A DNA stretch of 64,000 bases from Brevibacillus ruminantium (GTDB lineage: Bacteria; Bacillota; Bacilli; Brevibacillales; Brevibacillaceae), in the NCBI RefSeq assembly GCF_023746555.1, contig NZ_CP098755.1, positions 710,001 through 774,000 of the forward strand, read 5' to 3'. This document shows, piece by piece, positions 8,013 through 15,516 of this stretch; the first letter of the stretch is position 1, and the number at the start of each line of letters is the position of its first letter. Under the pieces are notes generated by a model. That model made no database searches. It worked only from the letters and a program-made list of their open reading frames with translations, and was not told the DNA's origin. Position numbers and translations under genes: made by a program.

Positions 8013-8155
8013 GAAATTGATTTGATTGTCCCTTTTAGATGGCGTTCCTGTGATCTTGGCCGATTGATGAACGCCTTTCTTCCAGGGTTGCCTTTCTGGG
8101 GGATATTAAAAGCATTAGAGAAATAGAAAATGTCATCTGGATACTGATCTGCCAT
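8009..8155 (-). CDS. Small hypothetical protein upstream of the Spo0E-like gene
   Basis: A 48-residue frame, beginning MADQYPDDIFYFSNAFN and rich in charged residues, starts at ATG 8155 behind AAAGGGGTGA. Its stop codon lies exactly at the right end of the IS605-type relic. Removing the relic rebuilds a TAA at the same place with the same final residues, so the insertion left the protein unchanged. Before insertion it would have been directly upstream of the Spo0E-like gene on the same strand. I do not recognise the family. Confidence 0.45.
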   Translation of the reverse strand: MADQYPDDIFYFSNAFNIPQKGNPGRKAFINRPRSQERHLKGTIKSIS

Positions 8156-8271
8156 TGATTCACCCCTTTGTTATTTTTTCTACTCTATGTAATTATTGTA
8201 AAGGCTGTCGCACACCCCCATAGCAAAAATGACGCCTTGAGAAGTTTTACATAATTCGACTTGAATCTACA

Positions 8272-8303
8272 TAAAAAACAAAAAGAACGCTCATTGAGCG
8301 TCC
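8272..8303 (-). terminator. Terminator after the signal-peptide gene
   Basis: On the minus strand a stem ACGCTC/GAGCGT with a 3-base loop, extended by a G-C and a G-T pair, is followed by TTTTTGTTTTTT. It lies 25 bases after the stop of the peptide gene at 8328-8471. Confidence 0.8.
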
Positions 8304-8327
8304 TTGAGGAAGTTTTATAGTTCTGCA

Positions 8328-8471
8328 TTAATAGCCTGGGTCATACACGTATGGGATAACAGTTGTTTTCGGAGAGACTTTTTTGTTGGAATCGGCAAGG
8401 TTGCTAGATGCTAAGTTTACAGATAAAACCATCGTAAATACCGTTAAAATCATGAAAATTTTTCTTTTCAT
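8328..8471 (-). CDS. Secreted pro-peptide, probable quorum-sensing signal for the RRNPP regulator
   Basis: A 47-residue protein with a Phr/NprX-like build: positively charged start MKRK, a hydrophobic core (residues 5-20), a small-residue cleavage zone (NLASSNLA), a short charged linker (DSNKKVSPK) and a C-terminal TTVIPYVYDPGY. Such precursors are exported, trimmed to 5-10 residues and re-imported to bind a TPR receptor. The receptor gene is at 9835-11124 on the same strand; an ISL3 element now separates them. With that element removed, this start lies 23 bases after the receptor stop. A terminator follows directly. The mature sequence is a guess: the C-terminal 5-10 residues are most likely. 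Confidence 0.7.
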   Translation of the reverse strand: MKRKIFMILTVFTMVLSVNLASSNLADSNKKVSPKTTVIPYVYDPGY

Positions 8472-8508
8472 TAATCACACCCACTTTCTTCCTATTAGGT
8501 AATAAGTT

Positions 8509-9849
8509 AGCTCTTCACCGTAAAACGTGCTTGATCTCCCTCTATCGCAGTTTTTCGTAGTTATGTAGCCGGTTTACACTCCAGTCTAATGCGAATCTTG
8601 AATCTCTCTAGATTGCGGTAGCCGTAGGCTCTTCGTTTGATCACCTTCACTTTGTTGTGTGTCCCTTCAATCTTGGCATTCGTTACCCGAAAGGAGAAAT
8701 AATTCTGAATGGGCTCTCGCCACTGGACAATCGTTTTGGCAATGGAACGAACCGCAGGAGTCGGAGAATAGAGATGGTCGTCAATCCATTTCTGAAGTGC
8801 TTCCTCGCCTGCCTCTTGGGTTTGAACGGCATACACGGTTCTTATGTCTTGAAGCGCAAAGTAGAGTCGTTTGAGGTGTGGATCTTCTGCTAACCAATTC
8901 TTCAGTTCCTGAAGCTCTTCGGGCTTCAGCTTGTCAGGGATCGTATGGAGCAGGCGTTGCTCATGTCTGCCCCGACGATGTGTTCCACGAGCATGAGTGC
9001 GTTTTCGGGTAGCTTCCAACGCTTTCGAGAAAAGCTGGATCACGTGAAATTTATCTGCTACCACAAGGGTATGCTTCCAGACTTGGCGTACTGTTTCAGC
9101 CATTCCTGGAGCCAAATCCGTGACAACTACATGGGGAGCCTTACGAAAGGGCCATTGCTGCAGGGCGTTTCGTACCTGTTCACGTGAACGTCCTTCTGTG
9201 ACTTGCCAGATATGACCGGTTTGAGCATCCATGAGGTTCACGCCGTACTTATGTCCTTTTTGCAACGCAAACTCATCCAGACAGACCACTTCAGGAGCTT
9301 CATGTTCTTTTGGTTGAGCAAGGCGTTGGGGGGCCAGTTGGTAGTACCAGCGTTCGAGTGTCGAGTAGGCCACACTCAATTGCTTGGCAACCGAGAGCAA
9401 ATCCCGGCCGCGGCACATATCCACCGCCATCTCTTGAAAAGCAGAGGTGACCAATCCTCGAGGCGGGATACCGTTCCATTCCACTGTCCATGTAAGCCCA
9501 CAACTCGCACAGCGCTGGCGATACACGGGAACGGATACCCAGACGGTCCCCCAAGAAGGAACGAAACGATGACGAAGAATACGCCGTCCAGGACGGGCAT
9601 GGTTGGTACTGGCTCGGAGACAGATCGGACAAAGATAACAAGCAGAATTCGGTTCCAGAACAGCGATCCAATCCGTTTCCGTTGTTTTTTCCCAATGAGT
9701 GAGATGGAATGATGGAAGTCTGACAAAGTCTGTGCTAAAATCAAGGCACAACGCAGATTTCCTCCTTTTCAGTGGTTGTCTCGACAACTCCCACGATAGA
9801 GGAACATCTGCGTTTTTTCAATGTCTAGCACGGGTTATGGTGATGAATC
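8509..9849 (-). mobile_element. ISL3-family insertion sequence with 8-bp target duplication
   Basis: A 1341-bp element. Its left end AGCTCTTCACCGTAAAACGT and the reverse complement of its right end GATTCATCACCATAACCCGT are imperfect inverted repeats. It is flanked by the exact direct repeat AATAAGTT at 8501-8508 and 9850-9857, matching the 8-bp duplication typical of ISL3. It carries a single transposase gene. The intact duplications show simple insertion without later rearrangement. It landed on the last codons of the RRNPP regulator gene, replacing its final residues and separating it from the peptide gene. Confidence 0.9.
8561..9751 (-). CDS. ISL3-family transposase
   Basis: A 396-residue DDE-type transposase. 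The N-terminus has zinc-binding cysteine pairs (CYLCPIC and CASC). The catalytic core shows CLDEFALQKGHKYG (first Asp), VVTDLAPGM (second Asp) and NAKIEGTHNKVKVIKRRAYG (Glu), the classic ISL3 pattern. Length fits the family. I place the start at TTG 9751, eight bases behind AAAAGGAGG; upstream in-frame codons would put that ribosome site inside the gene. No frameshift is visible, so the element may be active. Confidence 0.92.
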   Translation of the reverse strand: MCLDFSTDFVRLPSFHLTHWEKTTETDWIAVLEPNSACYLCPICLRASTNHARPGRRILRHRFVPSWGTVWVSVPVYRQRCASCGLTWTVEWNGIPPRGLVTSAFQEMAVDMCRGRDLLSVAKQLSVAYSTLERWYYQLAPQRLAQPKEHEAPEVVCLDEFALQKGHKYGVNLMDAQTGHIWQVTEGRSREQVRNALQQWPFRKAPHVVVTDLAPGMAETVRQVWKHTLVVADKFHVIQLFSKALEATRKRTHARGTHRRGRHEQRLLHTIPDKLKPEELQELKNWLAEDPHLKRLYFALQDIRTVYAVQTQEAGEEALQKWIDDHLYSPTPAVRSIAKTIVQWREPIQNYFSFRVTNAKIEGTHNKVKVIKRRAYGYRNLERFKIRIRLECKPAT

Positions 9850-11124
9850 AATAAGTTCATTATATACTTGTTTTAATTTTTGAGTAGATAGCGCATCTAT
9901 ACCTTTTCCATATGAAACGTAAGAGGCAATAAGATCACTCATGCATTTGGTAATCTCTTCATGATCATTTATCCGTCCGTATGCTAGCATACTATTCAAA
10001 TAGCTCGTAACACCTTCATCAAACTTGCCTGTATTGAAATAGAAATTACCTTTATATTTGAAGTATTCCCCCAAAGAGGAATGTTTATAGGGGGTTTTTG
10101 CATCAAATACCAAGTATTGTTCCTCTTTCGTGAGAAGTTCGGAGATTAACTCTGTATCTCCTACTTCGAAATAAACCCTTAATAATTCATTTATGACGTG
10201 TATACGGGCATGTTCGCTGATTTCTTCAAGGCAACTTTTTAACATGGGGATTGCTATGTTGTATTCCTTTTTCCTTGCTTTAACAATAGCTCTTGTTAGT
10301 TTAGCCGATTCTTTAACAAAACTATAATCAAGTAATTCATAGAAAACCAAATGACTTTCTACAGCTTCATAATTTTCAGTTAGTAGATAAGAGTTGATCA
10401 TTGCCAAATATGCCCTTGCTTTGAGTTCTGTTTGTGTCGTCTCCAATGCTAGACCTGCCTCGCAAAGTTCAATACACTGCTTGTATCTCTTTATCGCAAA
10501 AGCTTGTAGTCCCATTCTGAAATAGTAAATAATCCTTTCTTCTTGAGATAAGAAGTCGACGTAGTGCAAGATTTCCTCGCCAGCTTTGAAAGACTCCTCC
10601 ATTTGCTTTAAGTCAAGTCGCTCAATTAGATAAATTTGTAACAGACTTTTTGCAACGTATGGAGGAACCCCTCGCTCTCGTGCGTATCTTGCGATGATCT
10701 TGTATAGCATCAACTTAAAAGCTGTATCTGCAAGGTTTTCCGTCAGAAGATATAGCTGTTTTATCGCGTTATATGTATCTTCTTGTGGAGATTCGAGAAG
10801 TTTCAAAGCTACTTTTGATACTAAAGGCTCGTTTGAAAATTCTACGGCCTCCATAAGCAGTTCCTTTAACGCTTCCACCCGTTTTTCTACATCAATATAG
10901 TGCTCAACAATTTCTTGATATGGGATTTCCAGAACATGCGCTATCGCTTTGATTGTTCGTAATTCTGGTCGTTTCGTATCCCCTAATTCGATTTTTGAAA
11001 TAACCCCCTTGTGTACCCCCGACATGTTTGCAAGTTGTGTGATACTTAGATTAGCCTGTTCTCTGTATCTTTTTATGACATCACCGATGGTAGTAAATTG
11101 AAGAGTGCTTACACTTTCCTCCAT
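9835..11124 (-). CDS. RRNPP-type quorum-sensing regulator (XRE HTH plus TPR repeats)
   Basis: A 429-residue protein with an N-terminal XRE/Cro helix-turn-helix (residues about 10-65, including LSITQLANMSGVHKGVISKI) followed by roughly 350 residues of TPR-like helical repeats (for example YFRMGLQAFAIKRYKQCIEL and YFKYKGNFYFNTGKFDEGV). This is the layout of peptide-binding regulators such as PlcR and NprR. I chose ATG 11124 behind GGAAGGTG. The last codons (…DSSP-stop) come from the inserted ISL3 element; the original end was …NELIT-stop. The cognate peptide gene is at 8328-8471. Targets are unknown. Confidence 0.88.
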   Translation of the reverse strand: MEESVSTLQFTTIGDVIKRYREQANLSITQLANMSGVHKGVISKIELGDTKRPELRTIKAIAHVLEIPYQEIVEHYIDVEKRVEALKELLMEAVEFSNEPLVSKVALKLLESPQEDTYNAIKQLYLLTENLADTAFKLMLYKIIARYARERGVPPYVAKSLLQIYLIERLDLKQMEESFKAGEEILHYVDFLSQEERIIYYFRMGLQAFAIKRYKQCIELCEAGLALETTQTELKARAYLAMINSYLLTENYEAVESHLVFYELLDYSFVKESAKLTRAIVKARKKEYNIAIPMLKSCLEEISEHARIHVINELLRVYFEVGDTELISELLTKEEQYLVFDAKTPYKHSSLGEYFKYKGNFYFNTGKFDEGVTSYLNSMLAYGRINDHEEITKCMSDLIASYVSYGKGIDALSTQKLKQVYNELIDSSP

Positions 11125-11183
11125 CTCTTTCACCTTCCAATCAAATCGGTCTTTCCTTTATTTCCATTTACGTCTCTTTCCAA

Positions 11184-11212
11184 ATTTTAACACTGTGCAT
11201 TTTTTTTGTAAA
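11184..11212 (-). promoter_or_regulatory. Promoter of the RRNPP regulator
   Basis: Minus-strand TTTACA (11207-11212) and TAAAAT (11184-11189) are separated by exactly 17 bases, giving a good sigma-A promoter about 60 bases upstream of the start codon. No clear palindromic operator overlaps it. Confidence 0.6.
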
Positions 11213-11408
11213 TTGCGGATTTGAGTAGTGTTTTGAAAATGTAGCATTTCATTGAAGGTGGTTTAGTATAGAGTTTGATATTGGACTAAACTTCCTGACA
11301 GGGAATTCTGTGTAGGAAAGATATATTACTGGGTTTACTAAGCTGGGGGACGGGTCGTTCACTGTACATAGTTCAACGTACACACTTTACAAACTTGCCC
11401 CCACTTAG

Positions 11409-11449
11409 AAGGCTTATTCCACTTGTTACAGATGGAGTGAGCCTTTTTT
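11409..11449 (+). terminator. Terminator-like hairpin in an intergenic region
   Basis: AAGGCTTATTCC pairs with GGAGTGAGCCTT using G-T pairs and is followed by six T. No gene ends just upstream on this strand, so it may terminate a short transcript starting near 11280-11340; a nearby inverted repeat TGTAC/GTACA (about 11361-11380) could be an operator. Function is unclear. Confidence 0.45.
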
Positions 11450-11482
11450 GCATGAGAAAATCATTTTGGAGGATGAACGTCA

Positions 11483-11587
11483 ATGGCAAAAAGTGCACAG
11501 GCAGTAGAGGGTTTACTTGCTCAGGCGCAAGCAGAGTATGTGAATCGGCTACACTGCAGACAGCGCGGTGAGTCTTATCACAAATAA
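11483..11587 (+). CDS. Very small hypothetical ORF
   Basis: A 34-residue frame (MAKSAQAVEGLLAQAQAEYV, then a basic tail) with a good ribosome site, GGAGG, about 10 bases before ATG 11483. It may be a real small protein or the start of a deleted gene. I do not recognise it. The rest of 11213-11743 shows no other coding sequence. Confidence 0.3.
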   Translation: MAKSAQAVEGLLAQAQAEYVNRLHCRQRGESYHK

Positions 11588-11743
11588 ATGGAAAATATTT
11601 AGGGTCAGCGGTGTCAAAAGTATAAGAATCAGAATTTTTAAAAAGTAATTGTATGACTGTGGGGGAAATGATATATACTGGATTTATACTGCGAAAAATT
11701 GGAAGTAAGATACGCAACAAATATCCAGACGAGGAGGAAGAAC

Positions 11744-12844
11744 ATGAAAAAGGTAATTCGTATCGCAACTGCTCTCAGCCTTGCCGTTCCACTTATGAGC
11801 GCATCGATGGTATCAGCGGCGCCTGCACCAACGGCCCATGACTACAACAAGGAAATCCAGGTGAATCAATTCCGTCCACATGGCGGGGACCAAGCGGAAG
11901 TGCAAGAATTTTTTGCGGAGTTTGTTAAGAATATTGCGAATCCAAAAGAGGTGGAAAAGTTTCTGGCGGCTGATTCTCAAACGAGAGCAGCAGTGCAGGA
12001 ATACCTAGCGGGCCTGTCACAATACAAGGAAGTGAAAGTCGTAGAAGCGAAGGTAGAAAAGCTGTATACGGTTGCTGATTACGGTGCTTTCACCAACTAT
12101 CGTGCCATTGCCAAATTCAAGTACCTTGGCTACACGAAGGACAATAAGATTATCGAAAAGACGGATTACATAGGATTGGCGAAGCTGGGCAAGGAAACAA
12201 CGGATTGGAAGCTGTGGGGACTGGTTTGGCAGGATACCGGAATCGATGTCTCGGATGTGAAGCTGTTCCAGCTCGAAAAGCCGGCCAAGGGTGAAGAAAT
12301 CTGCGTCATCACGACCGATGCAGGAGTGATCAAGCTGAGGCTGTTCCCCGACAAGGCTCCGAAGGCAGTCCAAAATTTCAAGGAGCTTTCGAAAAAGGGC
12401 TTCTACAATGAGCGTTTGTTCCACCGTGTGATCAATGATTTCATGATCCAAATCGGCGGCAAAGAAGAAACGCCGGAGGAAAACGAGACGATCTTTGGTG
12501 GCGCGTTTGAAGATGAGTTCAACCGGGACCTGTTCCACTTCAGAGGGGCGATCAGCATGGGGAACGAAGGACCGAACTCCAATACCAACCATTTCTTCAT
12601 CGTACAAAGTCCGAATGTAGATCAGCAGTACCTGGATCTGTCTGCACTCCCGTTGAATGCGGAAGCGAAGTATCAGGAGATTGGCGGCCGCGCATATCTG
12701 GATAACCGTCACACCGTATTCGGACAAGTATTTGAAGGAATGGAAGCAGTGGACAAGATCGCTGCTCAGAATACGGATGAGAACGGACTTCCGCTTAAGG
12801 ATGCGATGCGAATCTTGAAGATTGAATTTGTGAAATACGAATAA
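11744..12844 (+). CDS. Secreted cyclophilin-type peptidyl-prolyl cis-trans isomerase
   Basis: A 366-residue exported protein. Residues 1-26 are a signal peptide (MKKVIRIATALSLAVPLMSA...VSA). Residues about 30-170 are a domain without a clear family, possibly NTF2-like. Residues about 180-366 are a cyclophilin domain: ITTDAGVIKLRLFPDKAPK, the catalytic FHRVINDFMIQIGG and the GPNSNTNHFFI motif, in which the usual SQFFI is changed to NHFFI. It would catalyse proline isomerisation during folding of exported proteins. The start ATG 11744 has AGGAGGAAGAAC directly upstream. A terminator follows at 12854. Confidence 0.85.
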   Translation: MKKVIRIATALSLAVPLMSASMVSAAPAPTAHDYNKEIQVNQFRPHGGDQAEVQEFFAEFVKNIANPKEVEKFLAADSQTRAAVQEYLAGLSQYKEVKVVEAKVEKLYTVADYGAFTNYRAIAKFKYLGYTKDNKIIEKTDYIGLAKLGKETTDWKLWGLVWQDTGIDVSDVKLFQLEKPAKGEEICVITTDAGVIKLRLFPDKAPKAVQNFKELSKKGFYNERLFHRVINDFMIQIGGKEETPEENETIFGGAFEDEFNRDLFHFRGAISMGNEGPNSNTNHFFIVQSPNVDQQYLDLSALPLNAEAKYQEIGGRAYLDNRHTVFGQVFEGMEAVDKIAAQNTDENGLPLKDAMRILKIEFVKYE

Positions 12845-12853
12845 TGTATAAGG

Positions 12854-12890
12854 AGGGGCTTGGCACGCGGTGTCGGGCTCCATTTTTATT
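12854..12890 (+). terminator. Terminator after the cyclophilin gene
   Basis: A stem between GGGGCTTGGC and GTCGGGCTCC, with several G-T pairs, is followed by ATTTTTATTT. It begins 10 bases after the stop codon. Confidence 0.55.
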
Positions 12891-12899
12891 TCGCGGTAC

Positions 12900-13139
12900 C
12901 AACCACCGGTTTTGAAGAAAAACGGTGAGAAAGTGAAAACGCCTTGGCTAACCGATACGTTAAACGTCATGCCTGGTGAGTCGTATGATGTCGCATTTCT
13001 CGCGGATAATCCCGGCATGTGGATGGACCACTGCCATAACCTGGATCATGCAGCGACCGGGATGATTTTGCATCTTATGTACGATCACGTGCTTCCTTCT
13101 TATGAAGTAGGAACACGGTCTGGAAATTTGCCTGATTAG
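12900..13139 (+). pseudogene. Multicopper oxidase, C-terminal remnant
   Basis: Only the last ~80 residues of a multicopper oxidase remain. Visible are TDTLNVMPGESYDVAFLADN and the copper-binding motif MWMDHCHNLDHAATGM (His-Cys-His with the axial Met). The rest of the protein, including the other copper motifs, is absent: sequence similarity begins right after the terminator of the cyclophilin gene. A GTG at 12870 could open the frame but lies inside that terminator. It is best read as the scar of a deletion. Confidence 0.75.
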
Positions 13140-13152
13140 AAAAAATTTTTCT

Positions 13153-13179
13153 TGTCACATTCTGCTGCCCCTCCCCGTC
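13153..13179 (+). promoter_or_regulatory. ECF41-type sigma factor promoter
   Basis: TGTCACA (13153-13159), then 16 bases, then CGTC (13176-13179). This is a full match to the promoter consensus described for ECF41 sigma factors (TGTCACA-N16-CGTC). It lies about 30 bases before the oxidoreductase gene whose downstream partner is an ECF41 sigma factor, so autoregulation of the pair is the straightforward reading. Confidence 0.8.
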
Positions 13180-13212
13180 ATACCGGTACAAAAAACGAAA
13201 GGGATGATTCAA

Positions 13213-14511
13213 ATGGAAACATACGATGTGGCTATTGTCGGCGGGGGAGTCGCAGGATTAACAGCTGCGATCTATGCAGCAAAGGCAGGCAAGCAAGCGG
13301 TAATCATTGAAAAACAGGATCGCTTAGGCGGTCGAGCGATTACGAATAAGAAAAATGGAGCGTACTTCAACCTGGGAGGGCATGCCTTGTATTGTGGAGA
13401 TGCTCATGCTACGTTCCGTGAATTTGAATTGAATCTGCCAGGAGATCAACCTTCCCGTGATGCCTATGGGATTTGGAAAGGAAAACTAAGCACTCTACCC
13501 ATGGGAGTTACATCCTTATTCACCACCCCCCTCTTAACCTGGAAAGGTAAAATGGAGGTAGCTGCTTGGTTTGCGAAATTAGGAAAGCTAGATACTCATC
13601 CATTTGATCAAATCAGTCTCCGCGAATGGATTGAAACAAATTTACAAGATCCCATGGTTCGAAATGTATTTTACTCTCTGCTGCGAACAGCAAGTTATGT
13701 AATGGCTCCTGACTTACAAGCTGCCGGCCCAGTTTTAAAACAACTTCAAAACTCCATGAAAGGTGTCTTGTATCTAGATCGTGGCTGGGGCACACTGGTC
13801 GATGAATTAAGGAAAAAAGCATCTGAATACGGAGTGCACTTTTTAACCAAGAACAAGGTCAATCGTATCGAACATCAGAACGGAATTGTACAACATGTCC
13901 TTTGTGAAGACGGAACGAAAGTAAGTGCGAGAAATATCATCGTCACAACTTCGCCTGCGATCGCTTGCCAGTTGGTGCCCCATGCGGAGGAAACCGCTCT
14001 CCATACTTGGAAAGAACAGGCGATTGAAGTCACTGCAGCTTGTTTAGATGTCGCTTTGCGCCGACTTCCACAACCGAAGCAACAATTTGTATATGGAATC
14101 GATCAAACTGTCTTTCTCTCCAATCAATCGCGTGCAGCTTACCTAAGCGAAGATGGTGCACAAGTCATATCCTTGATCAAGTATCAAGGAAGGGAGACAA
14201 ACTCAGAAAAAGATTTACAAGACCTGGAACAAACCTTGGATTTGGTGCAACCGGGTTGGCGGGAGGAATTAGTTGTCAAACAATACCTTCCAAAGATCAC
14301 GGTTTGCCATGATTTTATGCATGTAAAACGTCAAGAGAACCCAGGGCCCGCTGTCCCGGAAATTAATGGGTTATATGTAGCAGGAGAGTGGGCTTCACAC
14401 GGTGAACTACTGGTCGATGCCGCGACAGCAAGCGCCAAAAGAGCTGTACAGCATATACTCTCGCATGAGGAAATGGAGAGAATCCCCTATGAGCATCGAA
14501 AAATTGTATAA
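13213..14511 (+). CDS. FAD-dependent oxidoreductase (amine oxidase / phytoene desaturase-like), ECF41 partner
   Basis: A 432-residue flavoprotein. The N-terminal Rossmann FAD motif is VAIVGGGVAGLTAAIYAAKA with a following EKQDRLGGRA; the C-terminal FAD motif is GLYVAGEWASHGELLVDAA. It resembles the CrtI/amine-oxidase superfamily; the substrate is unknown. I favour ATG 13213 because the GAAAGGG ribosome site touches the earlier ATG at 13204. The sigma-factor gene overlaps its end by 23 bases. ECF41 genes typically sit beside an oxidoreductase, epimerase or carboxymuconolactone decarboxylase, so this is the expected partner. Confidence 0.85.
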   Translation: METYDVAIVGGGVAGLTAAIYAAKAGKQAVIIEKQDRLGGRAITNKKNGAYFNLGGHALYCGDAHATFREFELNLPGDQPSRDAYGIWKGKLSTLPMGVTSLFTTPLLTWKGKMEVAAWFAKLGKLDTHPFDQISLREWIETNLQDPMVRNVFYSLLRTASYVMAPDLQAAGPVLKQLQNSMKGVLYLDRGWGTLVDELRKKASEYGVHFLTKNKVNRIEHQNGIVQHVLCEDGTKVSARNIIVTTSPAIACQLVPHAEETALHTWKEQAIEVTAACLDVALRRLPQPKQQFVYGIDQTVFLSNQSRAAYLSEDGAQVISLIKYQGRETNSEKDLQDLEQTLDLVQPGWREELVVKQYLPKITVCHDFMHVKRQENPGPAVPEINGLYVAGEWASHGELLVDAATASAKRAVQHILSHEEMERIPYEHRKIV

Positions 14512-15355
14512 TTTGTATAAAACTCCTCTTTTTTCATTAGCCTATCGGATGCTGGGGAGTGTTATGGATGCAGAAGACATTGTACAAGAAGCCTTTCTTG
14601 CATATGATCAGTTGTCCGATTCTTCTGTAATTAAAAATGAGCGAGCATTTTTATACAAGATCGTTACGAACCGGTGTCTGGACCTTCTCCGTTCGTCGGC
14701 AAAGAAACGAGAACTGTACGTTGGACCATGGCTTCCAGAGCCTCTGATCGAGAATAATGCTCTGGGAGGAGATCCATCAGATGCGTATTTACAACACGAA
14801 TCAATTTCCACGGCGTACCTTTTGCTTTTGCAGCAACTAAACGCTGTAGAAAGAGCAGTATTCCTGCTCCGTGAGATTTTTCATTATTCGTATGATGAAG
14901 TAGCGGAAATGATCGGAAAAAGCAGTACAAATTGCCGTCAAATCTATCATCGAGCCAAAAAGAGCATTCATTTCGATCCTGATCAAACCCCTTCGATCTC
15001 GATGGCAGAGGAGCAAATAAAGGAGTTTGTGAACTCTTTAATGCAAGGAAATACGAGCAAACTGCTTGAGCTAGTCAGTGAAAATGTGGTTTTCTATTCA
15101 GACGGCGGAGGCAAAGTAAGAGCTGCGCAAATTCCTATCATTGGCTTTGATAAAGTCATCAATTTTCATGATAATATACTCAGAATGTATGGAGGGAAGT
15201 ATTCTTATTCGTTCCTTACAGTAAACGGGTTGCCGGGGGTTCAAGTCAAAGCGGATGAAAAAATTCAGTATATATACTCATTTGCTTTTAAAAATAATCA
15301 AATCCAAACGATCTATGCCGTAGCAAATCCGGATAAACTACGACATGTGCAATAA
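14489..15355 (+). CDS. ECF41-family RNA polymerase sigma factor with SnoaL-like C-terminal domain
   Basis: A 288-residue sigma factor. Region 2 spans about residues 8-75 (SLAYRMLGSVMDAEDIVQEA) and region 4 about 110-160 (AVFLLREIFHYSYDEVAEMI). The family hallmarks are both present: WLPEPL in the linker between the sigma domains, and SDGGGKV in the C-terminal extension (about residues 175-288), which has an NTF2/SnoaL-like fold. In ECF41 proteins this extension tunes activity in place of a separate anti-sigma factor. The start ATG 14489 lies within the end of the oxidoreductase gene. Confidence 0.92.
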   Translation: MSIEKLYNLYKTPLFSLAYRMLGSVMDAEDIVQEAFLAYDQLSDSSVIKNERAFLYKIVTNRCLDLLRSSAKKRELYVGPWLPEPLIENNALGGDPSDAYLQHESISTAYLLLLQQLNAVERAVFLLREIFHYSYDEVAEMIGKSSTNCRQIYHRAKKSIHFDPDQTPSISMAEEQIKEFVNSLMQGNTSKLLELVSENVVFYSDGGGKVRAAQIPIIGFDKVINFHDNILRMYGGKYSYSFLTVNGLPGVQVKADEKIQYIYSFAFKNNQIQTIYAVANPDKLRHVQ

Positions 15356-15400
15356 TGATTTGCCCCTGTTCAAAGCTCGTCGTGCAGTCCATGGGCAGTG

Positions 15401-15430
15401 AAAGCGGTTCGATCCCGCTATGCTCCACCA
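15401..15430 (+). other. 3' fragment of a tRNA or tmRNA gene (T-arm plus CCA end)
   Basis: AGCGG-TTCGATC-CCGCT forms a perfect 5-bp T-stem with a canonical 7-base loop, followed by ATGCTCC and ACCA. No matching 5' acceptor strand (GGAGCAT) occurs within 100 bases upstream, so only the 3' end is present. Such pieces are left by integrases that insert into the 3' end of tRNA or ssrA genes. A terminator follows 18 bases later. Confidence 0.6.
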
Positions 15431-15448
15431 TAGATACCGTCTACGAAG

Positions 15449-15473
15449 CCCTTGAGAGATCAAGGGTTTTTTT
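15449..15473 (+). terminator. Terminator after the tRNA-like fragment / ECF41 operon
   Basis: A perfect CCCTTGA-GAGA-TCAAGGG hairpin followed by seven T. Confidence 0.85.
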
Positions 15474-15516
15474 CCCCGCACTACCGAAAGTGCGGGGATT
15501 TGAGACGTTCAGCTTT

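Noticed and set aside
8945-9712. Plus-strand frames inside the ISL3 transposase gene (8945-9187 and 9203-9712)
   Set aside because: Antisense shadows; the minus-strand transposase has a complete DDE set.
12870-12899. GTG at 12870 as a real start for the multicopper oxidase remnant
   Set aside because: The codon lies in the terminator of the preceding gene and the protein would lack three of the four copper-ligand motifs.
12017-13018. 333-codon minus-strand frame across the cyclophilin gene and terminator
   Set aside because: It crosses a terminator and two unrelated coding pieces and lacks domain features.
15474-15498. CCCCGCACT/AGTGCGGGG hairpin considered as the nagZ terminator
   Set aside because: On the minus strand it is followed by A, not T, so it cannot be a normal rho-independent terminator for nagZ. 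It may only extend the plus-strand terminator region.
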